A stretch of DNA of 64,000 nucleotides from positions 1 through 64,000 of the forward strand of contig NZ_JABEPP010000004.1 in NCBI RefSeq assembly GCF_013044135.1. The letters run 5' to 3'. The notes below the pieces were generated by a model, which saw nothing but the letters and a program-made list of their open reading frames with translations, had not been told where the DNA came from and did no database searches. How positions within the stretch are numbered: the stretch's first letter is position 1; every line of letters begins with the position of its first letter. Of this stretch, positions 56,484-64,000 are shown piece by piece. Position numbers and translations under genes: made by a program. The stretch comes from Enterovirga aerilata. GTDB lineage: Bacteria; Pseudomonadota; Alphaproteobacteria; Rhizobiales; Beijerinckiaceae.

Positions 56484-57443
56484 ATGGCGCAGGTGATCGA
56501 CAACCGGACGCGGCGACCGGGAACCGGAGGACTGCCCTCCCCCGGCCGGGGCCCCGCGACCTTCACGGCCTTCGGCCTGGCGGCGGAAGCCGAGCCGCTG
56601 CCGCCGGGCCTCTATGTCGTCGCGACCCCCATCGGCAATCTGGGCGACATCTCGCTCCGGGCGCTGCAGACGCTCGCTGCCGCCGACGCGGTCCTGGCCG
56701 AGGACACGCGCGTGACCCGAACCCTTCTCGCCCATTACGGGATCACGACCCCGCTCGTCAGCTATCACGAACATTCCAACGACGCTGTGCGCGAGCGCAT
56801 GATCCTGCGCATCCGCGAGGGGCAGGCACTCGCGCTCGTCTCCGATGCCGGCACGCCGCTGGTGTCAGATCCCGGATACAGGCTGGTCGAGGCCGCCATC
56901 GCGGAGGGCCTCCGCGTCGTCCCGCTCCCGGGCGCGTCGGCGGCGCTCGCCGCGCTCGTCGTCTCGGGCCTGCCGACCGACCGCTTCTTCTTCGAAGGCT
57001 TCCTTCCGGCGAAATCGGGCGCGCGAAGGACCCGGCTGGCGGAGCTCGCCTCTATTCCGGGCACGCTCGTGCTCTACGAGGCGCCGCACCGCCTCGCCGA
57101 ATCGCTCGCCGACGCCGCCGCCGTCCTCGGGCCGCGGAACGCGGCCGTCGCGCGCGAGCTGACCAAGCTCTACGAGACCGTCAGGCGCGGCGCGCTCACC
57201 GATCTCGCCGAGGCCTACGCGGCCGAGCCGCAGCCCAAGGGCGAGATCGTGCTCCTGATCGCACCCGCGACCGCGGCGACGCGCGAGGCCGAGACACGTG
57301 CGACCGTCGACGGCAAACTGCGGGACGCCCTGCGCCAGCACAGCCTCAAGGACGCGGCGGCGCTCGTCGCCGGCGAGACCGGGCTGCCGAAGCGCGACGT
57401 CTATGCCCGAGCGCTCGCGCTGTCGAAGGAGGCGCCGGGGTGA
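56484..57443 (+). CDS. rsmI: 16S rRNA 2'-O-ribose C1402 methyltransferase RsmI
   Basis: About 319 residues from ATG 56484 (ATG 56433 is possible). The family signature [19 protein letters not shown] is followed by [42 protein letters not shown] and KGEIVLLI. It methylates the 2'-OH of C1402 of 16S rRNA. The stop overlaps yraN by GTGA. Confidence 0.95.
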   Translation: MAQVIDNRTRRPGTGGLPSPGRGPATFTAFGLAAEAEPLPPGLYVVATPIGNLGDISLRALQTLAAADAVLAEDTRVTRTLLAHYGITTPLVSYHEHSNDAVRERMILRIREGQALALVSDAGTPLVSDPGYRLVEAAIAEGLRVVPLPGASAALAALVVSGLPTDRFFFEGFLPAKSGARRTRLAELASIPGTLVLYEAPHRLAESLADAAAVLGPRNAAVARELTKLYETVRRGALTDLAEAYAAEPQPKGEIVLLIAPATAATREAETRATVDGKLRDALRQHSLKDAAALVAGETGLPKRDVYARALALSKEAPG

Positions 57444-57820
57444 GGACGGCCGCCGGTCGCCGCGTCTTCACCTACGGGCGCGGGCGCGGCGCCGAGCGCG
57501 TCGCTCTCCTCTGGCTGCTGGCGAAGGGCTACCGGCCTCTCGCGCGCCGCTTCTCGGCTGCGGGCGGCGAGATCGACCTCGTCGTCAGGCGGGGCGGCAC
57601 CATCGCCTTCGTCGAGGTCAAGGCGCGGGGCAGCATGGAGGCGGCGCTCGCCTCCATCGACACCGCGAAGCGCCGCCGTTTCGGCCGCGCCGCCCGCGCC
57701 TGGCTCAGCCGCAATCCCGGCTTATCCGGCCTGACCTTCCGGGCCGACGCGGTCTTCATCGCGCCCGGAGCTTTTCCCCGGCACATGCCCGCCGCGTTCG
57801 AGCTCGATTTCGGCGGCTAA
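57440..57820 (+). CDS. yraN: YraN family (UPF0102) endonuclease-like protein
   Basis: A 126-residue protein whose GTG start overlaps the rsmI stop. The fold follows [20 protein letters not shown] and the nuclease-like [20 protein letters not shown], with the D-ExK residues of PD-(D/E)xK nucleases. The role is unsettled, possibly Holliday-junction related. In related genomes gshB normally comes next. Confidence 0.92.
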   Translation: MRTAAGRRVFTYGRGRGAERVALLWLLAKGYRPLARRFSAAGGEIDLVVRRGGTIAFVEVKARGSMEAALASIDTAKRRRFGRAARAWLSRNPGLSGLTFRADAVFIAPGAFPRHMPAAFELDFGG

Positions 57821-58404
57821 CCCTGCGGCAGCCCGAGATGGGCGCGGAAACGGTTCTTGACGTGGACCGCATCGCGCGAGGGCAGCGATCGCGGCGGGTT
57901 CTCCTGCGATATCCGGATCACGAGGAGCCTCGGCCCGGCCGACGGCTCCGCGAGTGAGCGCCGCGCCGCCGCGATCTCGTCCATGCTGCGGACGGCCCGC
58001 GCCGCCGCGAAGCCGCACGCCTCCGCCACCTTCACGAGATCGATCGCAGCCGTGTGGCTCGCCTGCATGCCGGTCTCGCCATATTGCTGGTTGTCCAGCA
58101 CCGCGAGGGTCAGGTTCCGAGGCCGCGCAACCCCGATCGTGGCGAGGGCGCCGAGCCCCATCAGCTGCTCGCCATCCCCCGTGATCACGAGTACCGGCCT
58201 GCCGGGCTGCGCCTGGGCGAGGCCGAGCCCGACCAGGGCGGCACCGCCCATCGCGCCCCAGAGATAGAAGTTGCCGTCGTGATCGCCGGCCGCGTGGACG
58301 TCGTAGGTCGGCGAGCCGAGCCCCGTCACGACCAGCAAGTGCTCGCGATCGGCGAGAAGCGCCGCGACCGCGTCGCGGCGGGCGAGGGTTCCGGGTCCGG
58401 TCAT
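57817..58404 (-). CDS. Thiamine-diphosphate decarboxylase, beta (TPP-binding) subunit
   Basis: A 195-residue protein with the pyrophosphate/Mg motif [17 protein letters not shown] closing at [10 protein letters not shown], which is the TPP motif (GDG about 26 residues before the Asn). It resembles the beta subunit of sulfopyruvate/phosphonopyruvate-type decarboxylases (ComE-like). It begins four bases after the alpha gene and overlaps the yraN end by a few bases. The true 2-oxo acid is unknown. Confidence 0.85.
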   Translation of the reverse strand: MTGPGTLARRDAVAALLADREHLLVVTGLGSPTYDVHAAGDHDGNFYLWGAMGGAALVGLGLAQAQPGRPVLVITGDGEQLMGLGALATIGVARPRNLTLAVLDNQQYGETGMQASHTAAIDLVKVAEACGFAAARAVRSMDEIAAARRSLAEPSAGPRLLVIRISQENPPRSLPSRDAVHVKNRFRAHLGLPQG

Positions 58405-58408
58405 GCCT

Positions 58409-58963
58409 TCACCACTTCTTGCGGCCGAGAAGGCGTTGTCCGAGCAGCACCGCGACCTGCCCGTCGGCCTCGAAGGCGAGCGCCGCGGCGGCTTCGACGG
58501 TCTCGACGAGATCCTCGGGCGCCTCGGCCCGCATCACCCGCACTCCCATCGCCTCGAGCGTCGGCTGCGTCGCCCGGCTCATCGGCACCTGCCAGGGGTT
58601 GAACTCCGCCCACTCGCCCCGCATCGTCACCAGCATCAGCAGCGGAAAGCGCCCGATCGCCGGCAGCGACAGCATGTTGATGCAGTTCCCGACCCCGCTC
58701 GACTGCATCAGCAGGACGGAGCGCTGGCCGCCGAGCCAGGCGCCCGCCGCGATCGCGATGCCCTCCTCCTCGGTCGTCAGCACGTTGCAGATGACAGCGG
58801 GATCGGCCTCGAGAAGCTTGATGAGGGCGGTGTGGCCCGCATCCGGCACATAGGACATGTGCCCGATACCGGCCGCCTTGAGCGTGCGGTAGAGCCGAAC
58901 CGGCCAGCCATTCTCTGCCGGAGCGGCTGTCCCGCTCTCTCCGGCCCCCGACGGAGCATCCAC
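58409..58963 (-). CDS. Thiamine-diphosphate decarboxylase, alpha (PYR) subunit
   Basis: About 184 residues from GTG 58963, with GGAG eight bases upstream. The PYR domain shows LKAAGIGHMSYVPDAGHTAL, CNVLTTEEEGIAIAAGAWLG (with the catalytic Glu of TTEEE), MQSSGVGNCINML and MLVTMRGEWAEFN. It pairs with the beta subunit, as in ComD/ComE sulfopyruvate decarboxylase. Neither phosphoenolpyruvate mutase nor sulfolactate genes are in view, so the pathway is undetermined. The pair is on the strand opposite to its neighbours. Confidence 0.85.
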   Translation of the reverse strand: MDAPSGAGESGTAAPAENGWPVRLYRTLKAAGIGHMSYVPDAGHTALIKLLEADPAVICNVLTTEEEGIAIAAGAWLGGQRSVLLMQSSGVGNCINMLSLPAIGRFPLLMLVTMRGEWAEFNPWQVPMSRATQPTLEAMGVRVMRAEAPEDLVETVEAAAALAFEADGQVAVLLGQRLLGRKKW

Positions 58964-59080
58964 GCCCGTTCTCCCGCTTTGCTGCGCCTCCCTACAACCG
59001 GCAGCCCCGCGGAGAAACCCTCTCCGCTGGCGCGGGACGTCCGAGCCGCTATGGTCCGGCGCGACTGACCGGAGCATCCC

Positions 59081-60028
59081 ATGACCCTCACCGTCGCGGT
59101 CCAGATGGACCCGATCCAGACGATCAAGATCGCGGGCGATTCGACCTTCGGGCTGCTGCTCGAGGCGGAGCGGCGCGGGCACAGGCTGCTCCATTACGGC
59201 CCGGAGCGGCTCTCCATGCGCGACGGCCGGGTCACGGCGCGCGTGGAGGAGCTCCGCGTCCGCGACGAGGAGGGCAACCACGCGACGCTTAGCGAGCCCT
59301 TCCGGATGAACCTCGCGGAGGCCGATGTCGTGCTGATGCGGCAGGATCCGCCCTTCGACATCGCCTATATCACGGCGACCCATCTCCTCGAGCGCATCCA
59401 CCCGAAGACGCTGGTCGTGAACGACCCGGCCTCTGTCCGCAACGCGCCGGAGAAGCTCTTCGTCACCCACTTTCCGCAGCTCATGCCGCCGACGCTCATC
59501 AGCCGCGACAAGGCCGAGATCGAGGAGTTCCGGCGCGAGCACGGAGCCGTGGTCATGAAGCCGCTGCACGGCCATGGCGGCGCGGCCGTGATCCGCATCC
59601 TGCCGGACGATCCGAATTTCGGCTCGGTCTTCGACCTCTTCTCCGTGACCTTCAAGGAACCCTGGGTGATCCAGCGGTTCCTGCCGCGCATCACGGAGGG
59701 TGACAAGCGCATCGTGCTGGTCGAGGGCGAGCCGCTCGGCGCCGTGAACCGCGTCCCGGCCGCGAACGATCTCCGCTCCAACATGGTGCGGGGCGGCGCC
59801 GCGAACGCGACGGAGCTGACGGAGCGCGAGCGCGAGATCTGCGCGACGATCGGGCCGGAGCTGAGGGCGCGCGGGCTCGTCTTCGTCGGGATCGACGTGA
59901 TCGACGGCAACCTCACGGAGATCAACGTCACGTCCCCGACCGGCATCCGGGCCATCCGGCGGCTCGGCGGGCCGGACATCGCGTCCGCGATCTGGGATGC
60001 GATCGAGGGGCGGCTCGGGCGGAGCTGA
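59081..60028 (+). CDS. gshB: Glutathione synthetase
   Basis: A 315-residue ATP-grasp enzyme. [20 protein letters not shown] at the start is the classic gshB opening. [32 protein letters not shown] (ATP-binding Lys/Gly loop), [16 protein letters not shown] and [13 protein letters not shown] follow. It joins gamma-glutamylcysteine and glycine. It is the expected member of the lpoA-like/rsmI/yraN group, here set apart by the decarboxylase pair. Confidence 0.97.
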   Translation: MTLTVAVQMDPIQTIKIAGDSTFGLLLEAERRGHRLLHYGPERLSMRDGRVTARVEELRVRDEEGNHATLSEPFRMNLAEADVVLMRQDPPFDIAYITATHLLERIHPKTLVVNDPASVRNAPEKLFVTHFPQLMPPTLISRDKAEIEEFRREHGAVVMKPLHGHGGAAVIRILPDDPNFGSVFDLFSVTFKEPWVIQRFLPRITEGDKRIVLVEGEPLGAVNRVPAANDLRSNMVRGGAANATELTEREREICATIGPELRARGLVFVGIDVIDGNLTEINVTSPTGIRAIRRLGGPDIASAIWDAIEGRLGRS

Positions 60029-60053
60029 GGCGCGATTCCGCCGGGAGACGCCC

Positions 60054-60599
60054 TCAGCCGGCGGCCTGGCGCGCCCCGAAGGCCATCTTCAGGAGGTCCT
60101 GCTGGATCGAGACCGGGCTCGAGGCGCGCGGGGCGGGCGCCTCCTCGGCCTGGGCGATCAGCGCGTCGAGATGAACGAGGCGGGCGTGAAGACGCAGCGA
60201 CAGCGCGACCAGCTCGCGGAAGCGCTCGGGCATCTCGTCGAAATCCCGCTGGCTGACGGTCGTCTCCTGCACGGCCAGGCGCACCCGGTCCTTCTCGCGC
60301 CGGGCCTGGGCCGGCGTGATCTCGCCCTCGGCGACCGCACGCTGCACCAGGAGCCATGAGGCGATCTGCATCAGCCGCGTCGTGAGCCGCATGCTCTCGC
60401 TGGCATAGGTGAGGGTGGCGTTGCGGCGGAGCAGGGCCGATTCGCTGCGGCCGGGACCGTCGAGATACTCGGCCGTGTCCTCGACCAGCGCCATGCCCTC
60501 TCGGAACAGGGCTTTGAAGGCGTCCGACTTGACGAAGCTCGTCCCGAAGCGGACGAGCCCGCGATCGGCCTCGAACGAGAACTCTGGCTGGCTCAACAC
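60054..60599 (-). CDS. rcdA: Regulator of CtrA degradation RcdA (DUF1465)
   Basis: About 181 residues from GTG 60599, chosen for the perfect AGGAGG (60613-60608) eight bases upstream; an ATG at 60659 would bury this site. The all-helical protein has FVKSDAFKALFREGMALVED, LTYASESMRLTTRLMQIASW and MPERFRELVALSLRLHARLV. This is DUF1465, in Caulobacter the RcdA adaptor that helps ClpXP degrade CtrA through CpdR and PopA. The CtrA-driven RNA unit lies just upstream. The tail is rich in Ala and Pro. Confidence 0.9.
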   Translation of the reverse strand: MLSQPEFSFEADRGLVRFGTSFVKSDAFKALFREGMALVEDTAEYLDGPGRSESALLRRNATLTYASESMRLTTRLMQIASWLLVQRAVAEGEITPAQARREKDRVRLAVQETTVSQRDFDEMPERFRELVALSLRLHARLVHLDALIAQAEEAPAPRASSPVSIQQDLLKMAFGARQAAG

Positions 60600-60735
60600 G
60601 TAACGCCCCTCCTCGTGACGGAACCCTGCCCCGTTCCGGGTCGTTCGGGGCGGCTCCATCGGCGAAGAGCAACTCTAGCGCCGTCAACTCCGAGGCGCCT
60701 CGTTCACTCTCTGTCAAGGTTAACAGGGTGGGGGC

Positions 60736-60831
60736 GCGAAAGAAAAGCCGCCCTTGCGAGCGGCTTGAAAGTGGTAACAGGGAGGCATCAAACAGAGTGG
60801 CAGGCCACTCGAGATCCAGCAAAACTGGACG
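60736..60831 (-). ncRNA. Probable trans-acting small RNA, about 95 nt
   Basis: On the minus strand, hairpin 1 is TCCAG (60829-60825) with CTGGA (60819-60815). Hairpin 2 is GAGTGG with CCACTC (60810-60795), four-base loop. A mainly unpaired stretch contains CCTCCC at 60785-60780. Hairpin 3 is AAGCCGC with GCGGCTT (60766-60745), directly followed by TTTTCTTTC as a terminator. A CtrA-type promoter lies just upstream, with its expected start at hairpin 1. The unpaired anti-Shine-Dalgarno and three-hairpin shape are those of known alphaproteobacterial riboregulators. I cannot assign a named family. Confidence 0.62.
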
Positions 60832-60837
60832 GCTCTG

Positions 60838-60869
60838 GTTATGAAGCGGAAAGCTTAAAGGGCGGTTAA
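60838..60869 (-). promoter_or_regulatory. CtrA box and -10 element for the small RNA
   Basis: TTAA-N7-TTAA is perfect (60869-60855 on the minus strand). The box covers the -35 area, and a -10-like CATAAC (60843-60838) stands 17 bases from the centre of it. This is the usual layout of a CtrA-activated promoter. Confidence 0.65.
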
Positions 60870-60921
60870 GGCCCGGGACACGCTGGCCCAGAACGGAACG
60901 GGTGGTACAGGGCCCGTCGGT

Positions 60922-61116
60922 TCAGGTCCTGAAAAAGGCGCTCGCCGCCTCGCGCGAGGCGGCCTTCCGGCGCGCCTCCTCCTCGATCCGCGCGATCTCG
61001 GCCCTGAGAAGCTCGACGCGCTCCTTCAGCTCGTGCTCGGAGAGGCTCGCCAGGTCGCAGCCGATCTCGTGCGCGACCTGTTTCCTCGGGGCAAGACCGA
61101 ACTCGTCCTCGCGCAT
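60922..61116 (-). CDS. DUF1192 family small protein
   Basis: A 64-residue protein, mostly one helix: MREDEFGLAPRKQVAHEIGC is followed by LSEHELKERVELLRAEIARI and an Ala/Arg tail. This is the DUF1192 pattern, common in Hyphomicrobiales and of unknown function. It is divergent from trcR and precedes the small RNA region. Confidence 0.88.
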   Translation of the reverse strand: MREDEFGLAPRKQVAHEIGCDLASLSEHELKERVELLRAEIARIEEEARRKAASREAASAFFRT

Positions 61117-61146
61117 GCTGCCCTCCCCGCTTCGCCGAAGGCTCGA

Positions 61147-61174
61147 TTGCGCCGACCCTCGCCTTGCCTATATG
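61147..61174 (+). promoter_or_regulatory. Possible promoter for trcR
   Basis: TTGCGC (61147-61152) and TATATG (61169-61174) are 16 bases apart, in the divergent region before trcR. Confidence 0.4.
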
Positions 61175-61284
61175 AAGGAGCGACTTCCGTCACAATCAGG
61201 AACGATGCGCTCCGGTCGAGCCGCAGCCGGAGCACGAGGGAAATCCGGCTGCCGGGGACCCGCCGACCGTCCGAGGAGAACAAG

Positions 61285-62004
61285 ATGTCGCAAGCACCGC
61301 TGATGCCGAAGGCGACCGCCGTGTGGCTGGTTGAGAACACCTCGCTTACCTTCGAGCAGATCGCCGAGTTCTGCCACCTGCACCCCCTGGAGGTGAAGGG
61401 CATCGCGGATGGCGAGGTCGCGCAGGGCATCAAGGGGGCCGACCCGATCACGGGCGGGCAGCTCACGCGCGAGGAGATCGATCGGGCGGCGGCCGATCCG
61501 AGCTATAGGCTCAAGATGGCGCCCCCTAAGGTGAAGCTGCCGGAGATCAAGCCGACCCGGCGCGGCCCCCGGTACACGCCGGTCTCGCGCCGCCACGACC
61601 GGCCGAACGCGATCCTCTGGCTCATCCGCAACCATCCGGAGCTGAAGGACGCGCAGATCATCCGCCTCGTCGGGACGACCAAGAGCACGATCCAGCAGAT
61701 CCGCGAGCGCACCCACTGGAATTCGGCCAGCCTGCAGCCGATGGACCCGGTCACGCTCGGGCTATGCTCGCAGATCGACCTGGATTTCGAGGTGCAGCGC
61801 GCGGCCAAGGACCGGCCCGCCACGGAGCCGGCGGAATCAGGCCAGACGCTGTTGCCGGCCGAGGTCACGACCGCACCTGAGACGCGCACCGACCCCTTTG
61901 CCGACATGTCCCGCAAGACGAGCCCTGAGGAGGAGAAGATCGACGTCGATTCGGTCTTCGCCAAGCTCAAGCAGCTCAAGCGTACCGAGGACGAGGACGC
62001 CTGA
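61285..62004 (+). CDS. trcR: Cell cycle transcriptional regulator TrcR (DUF1013)
   Basis: A 239-residue protein from ATG 61285, preceded by GAGGAG. The N-terminal part reads KATAVWLVENTSLTFEQIAE, then HPLEVKGIADGEVAQGIKG; a second helix-turn-helix-like part has LIRNHPELKDAQIIRLVGTT and KSTIQQIRERTHWNS. This is DUF1013, a DNA-binding protein confined to alphaproteobacteria and linked to cell-cycle control. The last 70 residues are acidic and probably disordered. Confidence 0.92.
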   Translation: MSQAPLMPKATAVWLVENTSLTFEQIAEFCHLHPLEVKGIADGEVAQGIKGADPITGGQLTREEIDRAAADPSYRLKMAPPKVKLPEIKPTRRGPRYTPVSRRHDRPNAILWLIRNHPELKDAQIIRLVGTTKSTIQQIRERTHWNSASLQPMDPVTLGLCSQIDLDFEVQRAAKDRPATEPAESGQTLLPAEVTTAPETRTDPFADMSRKTSPEEEKIDVDSVFAKLKQLKRTEDEDA

Positions 62005-62019
62005 GCGGAGCGCCGGACC

Positions 62020-62970
62020 ATGGAACTGCGCCGCCTCGGCCGCTCGCCCCTGCAGGTGCCGCCGCTCTGCTTCGGCTGCAACATCTTCGGCTGGACGGCG
62101 GACGAGGCGACCTCGTTCACCCTGCTCGACGCCCTTCTCGATCACGGCGTCAATTTCCTCGACACGGCGGACGTCTATTCGCGCTGGGCGCCGGGGCATC
62201 AGGGCGGCGAATCGGAGACGATCATCGGGCGCTGGATGAAGGCCCGCGGCAACCGGGACCGCATCATCCTGGCCACCAAGGTCGGGATGGACATGGGCGA
62301 GGGCCGGGTCGGCCTGAAGGCCGGCTATATCGCGCAGGCCGTCGAGGCGTCCCTGAAGCGGCTTCAGACCGATTACATCGACCTCTACCAGTCCCATAAG
62401 GACGACCCGGACACGCCGCAGGAGGAGACCCTCGGCGCCTATGCGAAGCTGATCCAGGCCGGGAAGGTCCGCGTGATCGGCGCCTCGAACTTCTCGGCCG
62501 AGCGCCTCTCGGAGGCGCTCCGCCTGGCCGAGACGGAGAACCTGCCGCGCTACGAGAGCCTTCAGCCCGAATACAATCTCTACGAGAGGTCGATCTTCGA
62601 GGGGCCGCTGGAGCGGGTCTGCCGCGAGAACGAGATCGGCGTGATCACCTTCTTCTCGCTCGCGGCCGGCTTTCTCACGGGCAAGTACCGGTCGGAGGCG
62701 GATTTCTCCAAGAGCCCCCGCGGTGCGCGCTCGATCCCCCGCTACATGAACGAGCGCGGCATGCGCATCCTCGCGGCCCTCGACGAAATCGCGGCGGCGA
62801 AACGCACGGAGCCGGCGGCGGTCGCGCTCGCCTGGCTGATGGCGAAGCCCGCCGTCACGGCCCCGATTGCCAGCGCCACCTCGCCGAAGCAGCTCGAGAC
62901 GCTGATCGCCGCCACCCGGCTGGAGCTCTCGCCGGACGAGATGGCGAAGCTCGACGCCACGGGGCCGTGA
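62020..62970 (+). CDS. Aldo/keto reductase
   Basis: A 316-residue protein with a (beta/alpha)8 fold. Catalytic tetrad: Asp and Tyr in NFLDTADVYS, Lys in ILATKVG, His in YQSHKDD. The NADPH site includes RVIGASNFSAERL and the late AWLMAKPAVTAPIASATS. It starts 15 bases after trcR. The substrate is unknown. Confidence 0.93.
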   Translation: MELRRLGRSPLQVPPLCFGCNIFGWTADEATSFTLLDALLDHGVNFLDTADVYSRWAPGHQGGESETIIGRWMKARGNRDRIILATKVGMDMGEGRVGLKAGYIAQAVEASLKRLQTDYIDLYQSHKDDPDTPQEETLGAYAKLIQAGKVRVIGASNFSAERLSEALRLAETENLPRYESLQPEYNLYERSIFEGPLERVCRENEIGVITFFSLAAGFLTGKYRSEADFSKSPRGARSIPRYMNERGMRILAALDEIAAAKRTEPAAVALAWLMAKPAVTAPIASATSPKQLETLIAATRLELSPDEMAKLDATGP

Positions 62971-62977
62971 CGGGCGG

Positions 62978-63190
62978 ATGTCGAACCCGCACGAATCCTC
63001 GCTCCGGGCGGAGCGCGGGAGCGAGCTCGTCGAGATTGCGGGGGAGAAGGTGGCGCTCGGCTACGATCCGGACGGCGAGGTCTGGTTCGTCCGCGCCAGC
63101 AGCGTGCCCGGCCTCGCCGCAACGGCAGCCACGCGGGACGAGCTTCTCGACGAGCTGCCGCTGCTGATCCGGCAGGCGCTGCTGCCGTAA
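62978..63190 (+). CDS. DUF1902-like small protein
   Basis: A 70-residue protein. VALGYDPDGEVWFVRASSVP, GLAATAATRDELLDEL and a final LIRQALLP resemble DUF1902, a HicB-like fold. No partner toxin gene (HicA-like) is nearby. It lies seven bases after the aldo/keto reductase stop, so it is probably in that operon. Confidence 0.65.
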   Translation: MSNPHESSLRAERGSELVEIAGEKVALGYDPDGEVWFVRASSVPGLAATAATRDELLDELPLLIRQALLP

Positions 63191-63218
63191 CTGGCGGGCG
63201 ACGGTTTTCGGTGAGACG

Positions 63219-63476
63219 TCACGGGCGCAGCCCGATCCTGACGAGAGTGACGAGCGCGCCCAGAATCACGATCGTCTGCAGGCCGATCGCGCCGAACATT
63301 CATTTCAGGATTTCGGCCTTCAACTCCGCGAGACCGGCTTTGGTCGCGAGCGAAGACGTGTGGACCGCGCTGGCCTCTCGGACGACGTCCGTGACCGCTT
63401 CGGCCTGATCCTCCGTGAAACCGGCAGCCCTCAACCGCTTGGCGAGCGACAGGGTATCGAGGGCCGCGACCGCCAT
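63219..63476 (-). pseudogene. DUF1640-like small membrane protein gene interrupted by a TGA
   Basis: From ATG 63476 the frame gives 58 residues beginning AVAALDTLSLAKRLRAAGFT and ending AELKAEILK, then TGA (63302-63300). Beyond it the same frame reads MFGAIGLQTIVILGALVTLV, a membrane helix, and ends at 63219. Related coiled-coil proteins with a C-terminal helix have Trp before this Met-Phe-Gly-Ala segment, so one G-to-A change (TGG to TGA) explains the break. The second part starts with its own ATG, so a two-part product by re-initiation is possible. Confidence 0.6.
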
Positions 63477-63521
63477 GCCACAAATATGGCGGAGCTCCGT
63501 GTGTCTGTCGAGACTTCGGCG

Positions 63522-64000
63522 TCAGCCCGGCAGCCCATGCGAGCTCAGCGCTGCCGCGATCTCGTCGAAGATGGCCGGATCGTCGACCGTCGCCGGCACG
63601 GTCCAGCTATCCCCGTCGGCGAGCTTCTTCATCGTCCCGCGGAGGATCTTGCCCGAGCGGGTCTTCGGCAGCCGACCGACCGTGATGGCGATCTTGAAGG
63701 CCGCCACGGGCCCGATCTTCTCCCGCACGAGCCCGACGAGTTCCGTCTCGACCTCCTGGGGTGCCTTGCCGATGCCGGTCTTGAGCACGACGAAACCCGC
63801 CGGCACCTCGCCCTTGAGCGGGTCTTTCACGCCGATCACGGCGCATTCGGCGACGGCCGGATGCGAGGCGAGCACTTCTTCCATGGCGCCGGTCGAGAGC
63901 CTGTGGCCGGCGACGTTGATGACGTCGTCCGTCCGGCCCATCACGTAGACGTAGCCGTCCTCGTCGAGATAGCCGGCATCCGACGTCGTGTAGTAGCCCG
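63522..64000 (-). CDS. prpE: Propionyl-CoA synthetase (AMP-forming), C-terminal part only
   Basis: The gene enters from the right edge; only about 159 C-terminal residues are present. Motifs: the A8-type MGRTDDVINVAGHRLSTGAM, the hinge region before it, and the catalytic Lys in RLPKTRSGKILRGTMKKLAD, followed by a PATVDDPAIFDEI tail. The RGTM and PAT-DDP segments favour propionyl-CoA synthetase over acetyl-CoA synthetase. The Lys is the usual site of regulatory acetylation. Confidence 0.88.
   Translation of the reverse strand, partial: GYYTTSDAGYLDEDGYVYVMGRTDDVINVAGHRLSTGAMEEVLASHPAVAECAVIGVKDPLKGEVPAGFVVLKTGIGKAPQEVETELVGLVREKIGPVAAFKIAITVGRLPKTRSGKILRGTMKKLADGDSWTVPATVDDPAIFDEIAAALSSHGLPG

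Noticed and set aside
60615-60869. A plus-strand 84-codon frame over the rcdA leader and small RNA
   Set aside because: It has no ribosome-binding site and overlaps the hairpins and CtrA box, which explain the region better.

Overview
The window is a high-GC chromosomal segment of an alphaproteobacterium, most likely order Hyphomicrobiales (Rhizobiales) and close to the Methylobacteriaceae/Beijerinckiaceae group. The basis is gene content and order: the rpmH-rnpA-yidC-engB-argB block, the flagellar run fliK-flgD-sciP-fliF-fliH-fliN-flbD, a lpoA-like/rsmI/yraN/gshB group, and four regulators typical of alphaproteobacteria (SciP, GapR, RcdA, TrcR). I could run no database search, so family names rest on motifs and overall sequence resemblance.

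Layout. 1-1136 has no firm gene but holds three palindromic repeat units. 1137-10676: an HD-GYP phosphodiesterase, lepA, a divergent metallophosphoesterase plus glycosyltransferase pair, a CYTH-CHAD protein, rlmJ, a glutathione S-transferase, a lipoprotein, tRNA-Thr(CGT) and a pterin dehydratase. 10689-20221: ribosomal L34, RNase P protein, YidC and EngB, then a three-gene two-component cassette (membrane kinase, receiver, receiver fused to an HWE/HisKA_2-type kinase) lying before argB and a HAD nucleotidase. 20259-32459: ubiK-like gene, lgt, MidA-type methyltransferase, pgeF, an L,D-transpeptidase, pgi, mutL, recX, hutF, an M20 peptidase, a PmtA-like methyltransferase and mnmA. 32622-39176: flagellar cluster with a sigma-54-type promoter before fliK and a CtrA box before fliF.

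39187-53284 is the accessory part: a BON-domain protein with a low-complexity head, a soluble two-PAS chemotaxis receptor, an AT-rich regulatory stretch with a perfect palindrome, a trimeric autotransporter adhesin, an IalB-like protein, a four-PAS sensor fused to a DNA-binding domain, a DUF982-like protein, and a type I secretion operon whose probable cargo is a 621-residue glycine-rich repetitive protein without RTX repeats. Together these suggest control of surface attachment. 53285-64000 returns to housekeeping genes (gapR, hemW, lpoA-like, rsmI, yraN, gshB, rcdA, DUF1192, trcR, an aldo/keto reductase). A two-subunit thiamine-diphosphate decarboxylase is inserted among them on the opposite strand. 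The window ends in a truncated propionyl-CoA synthetase gene.

Most notable items: (i) a probable CtrA-controlled small RNA of about 95 nt with an unpaired anti-Shine-Dalgarno sequence, between rcdA and the DUF1192 gene; (ii) the type I secretion operon with a non-RTX cargo and a Gly-to-Trp change in the ATPase Walker A motif; (iii) the four-PAS/HTH fusion beside the adhesin; (iv) a small membrane-protein gene interrupted by a TGA stop where the family is expected to have Trp.
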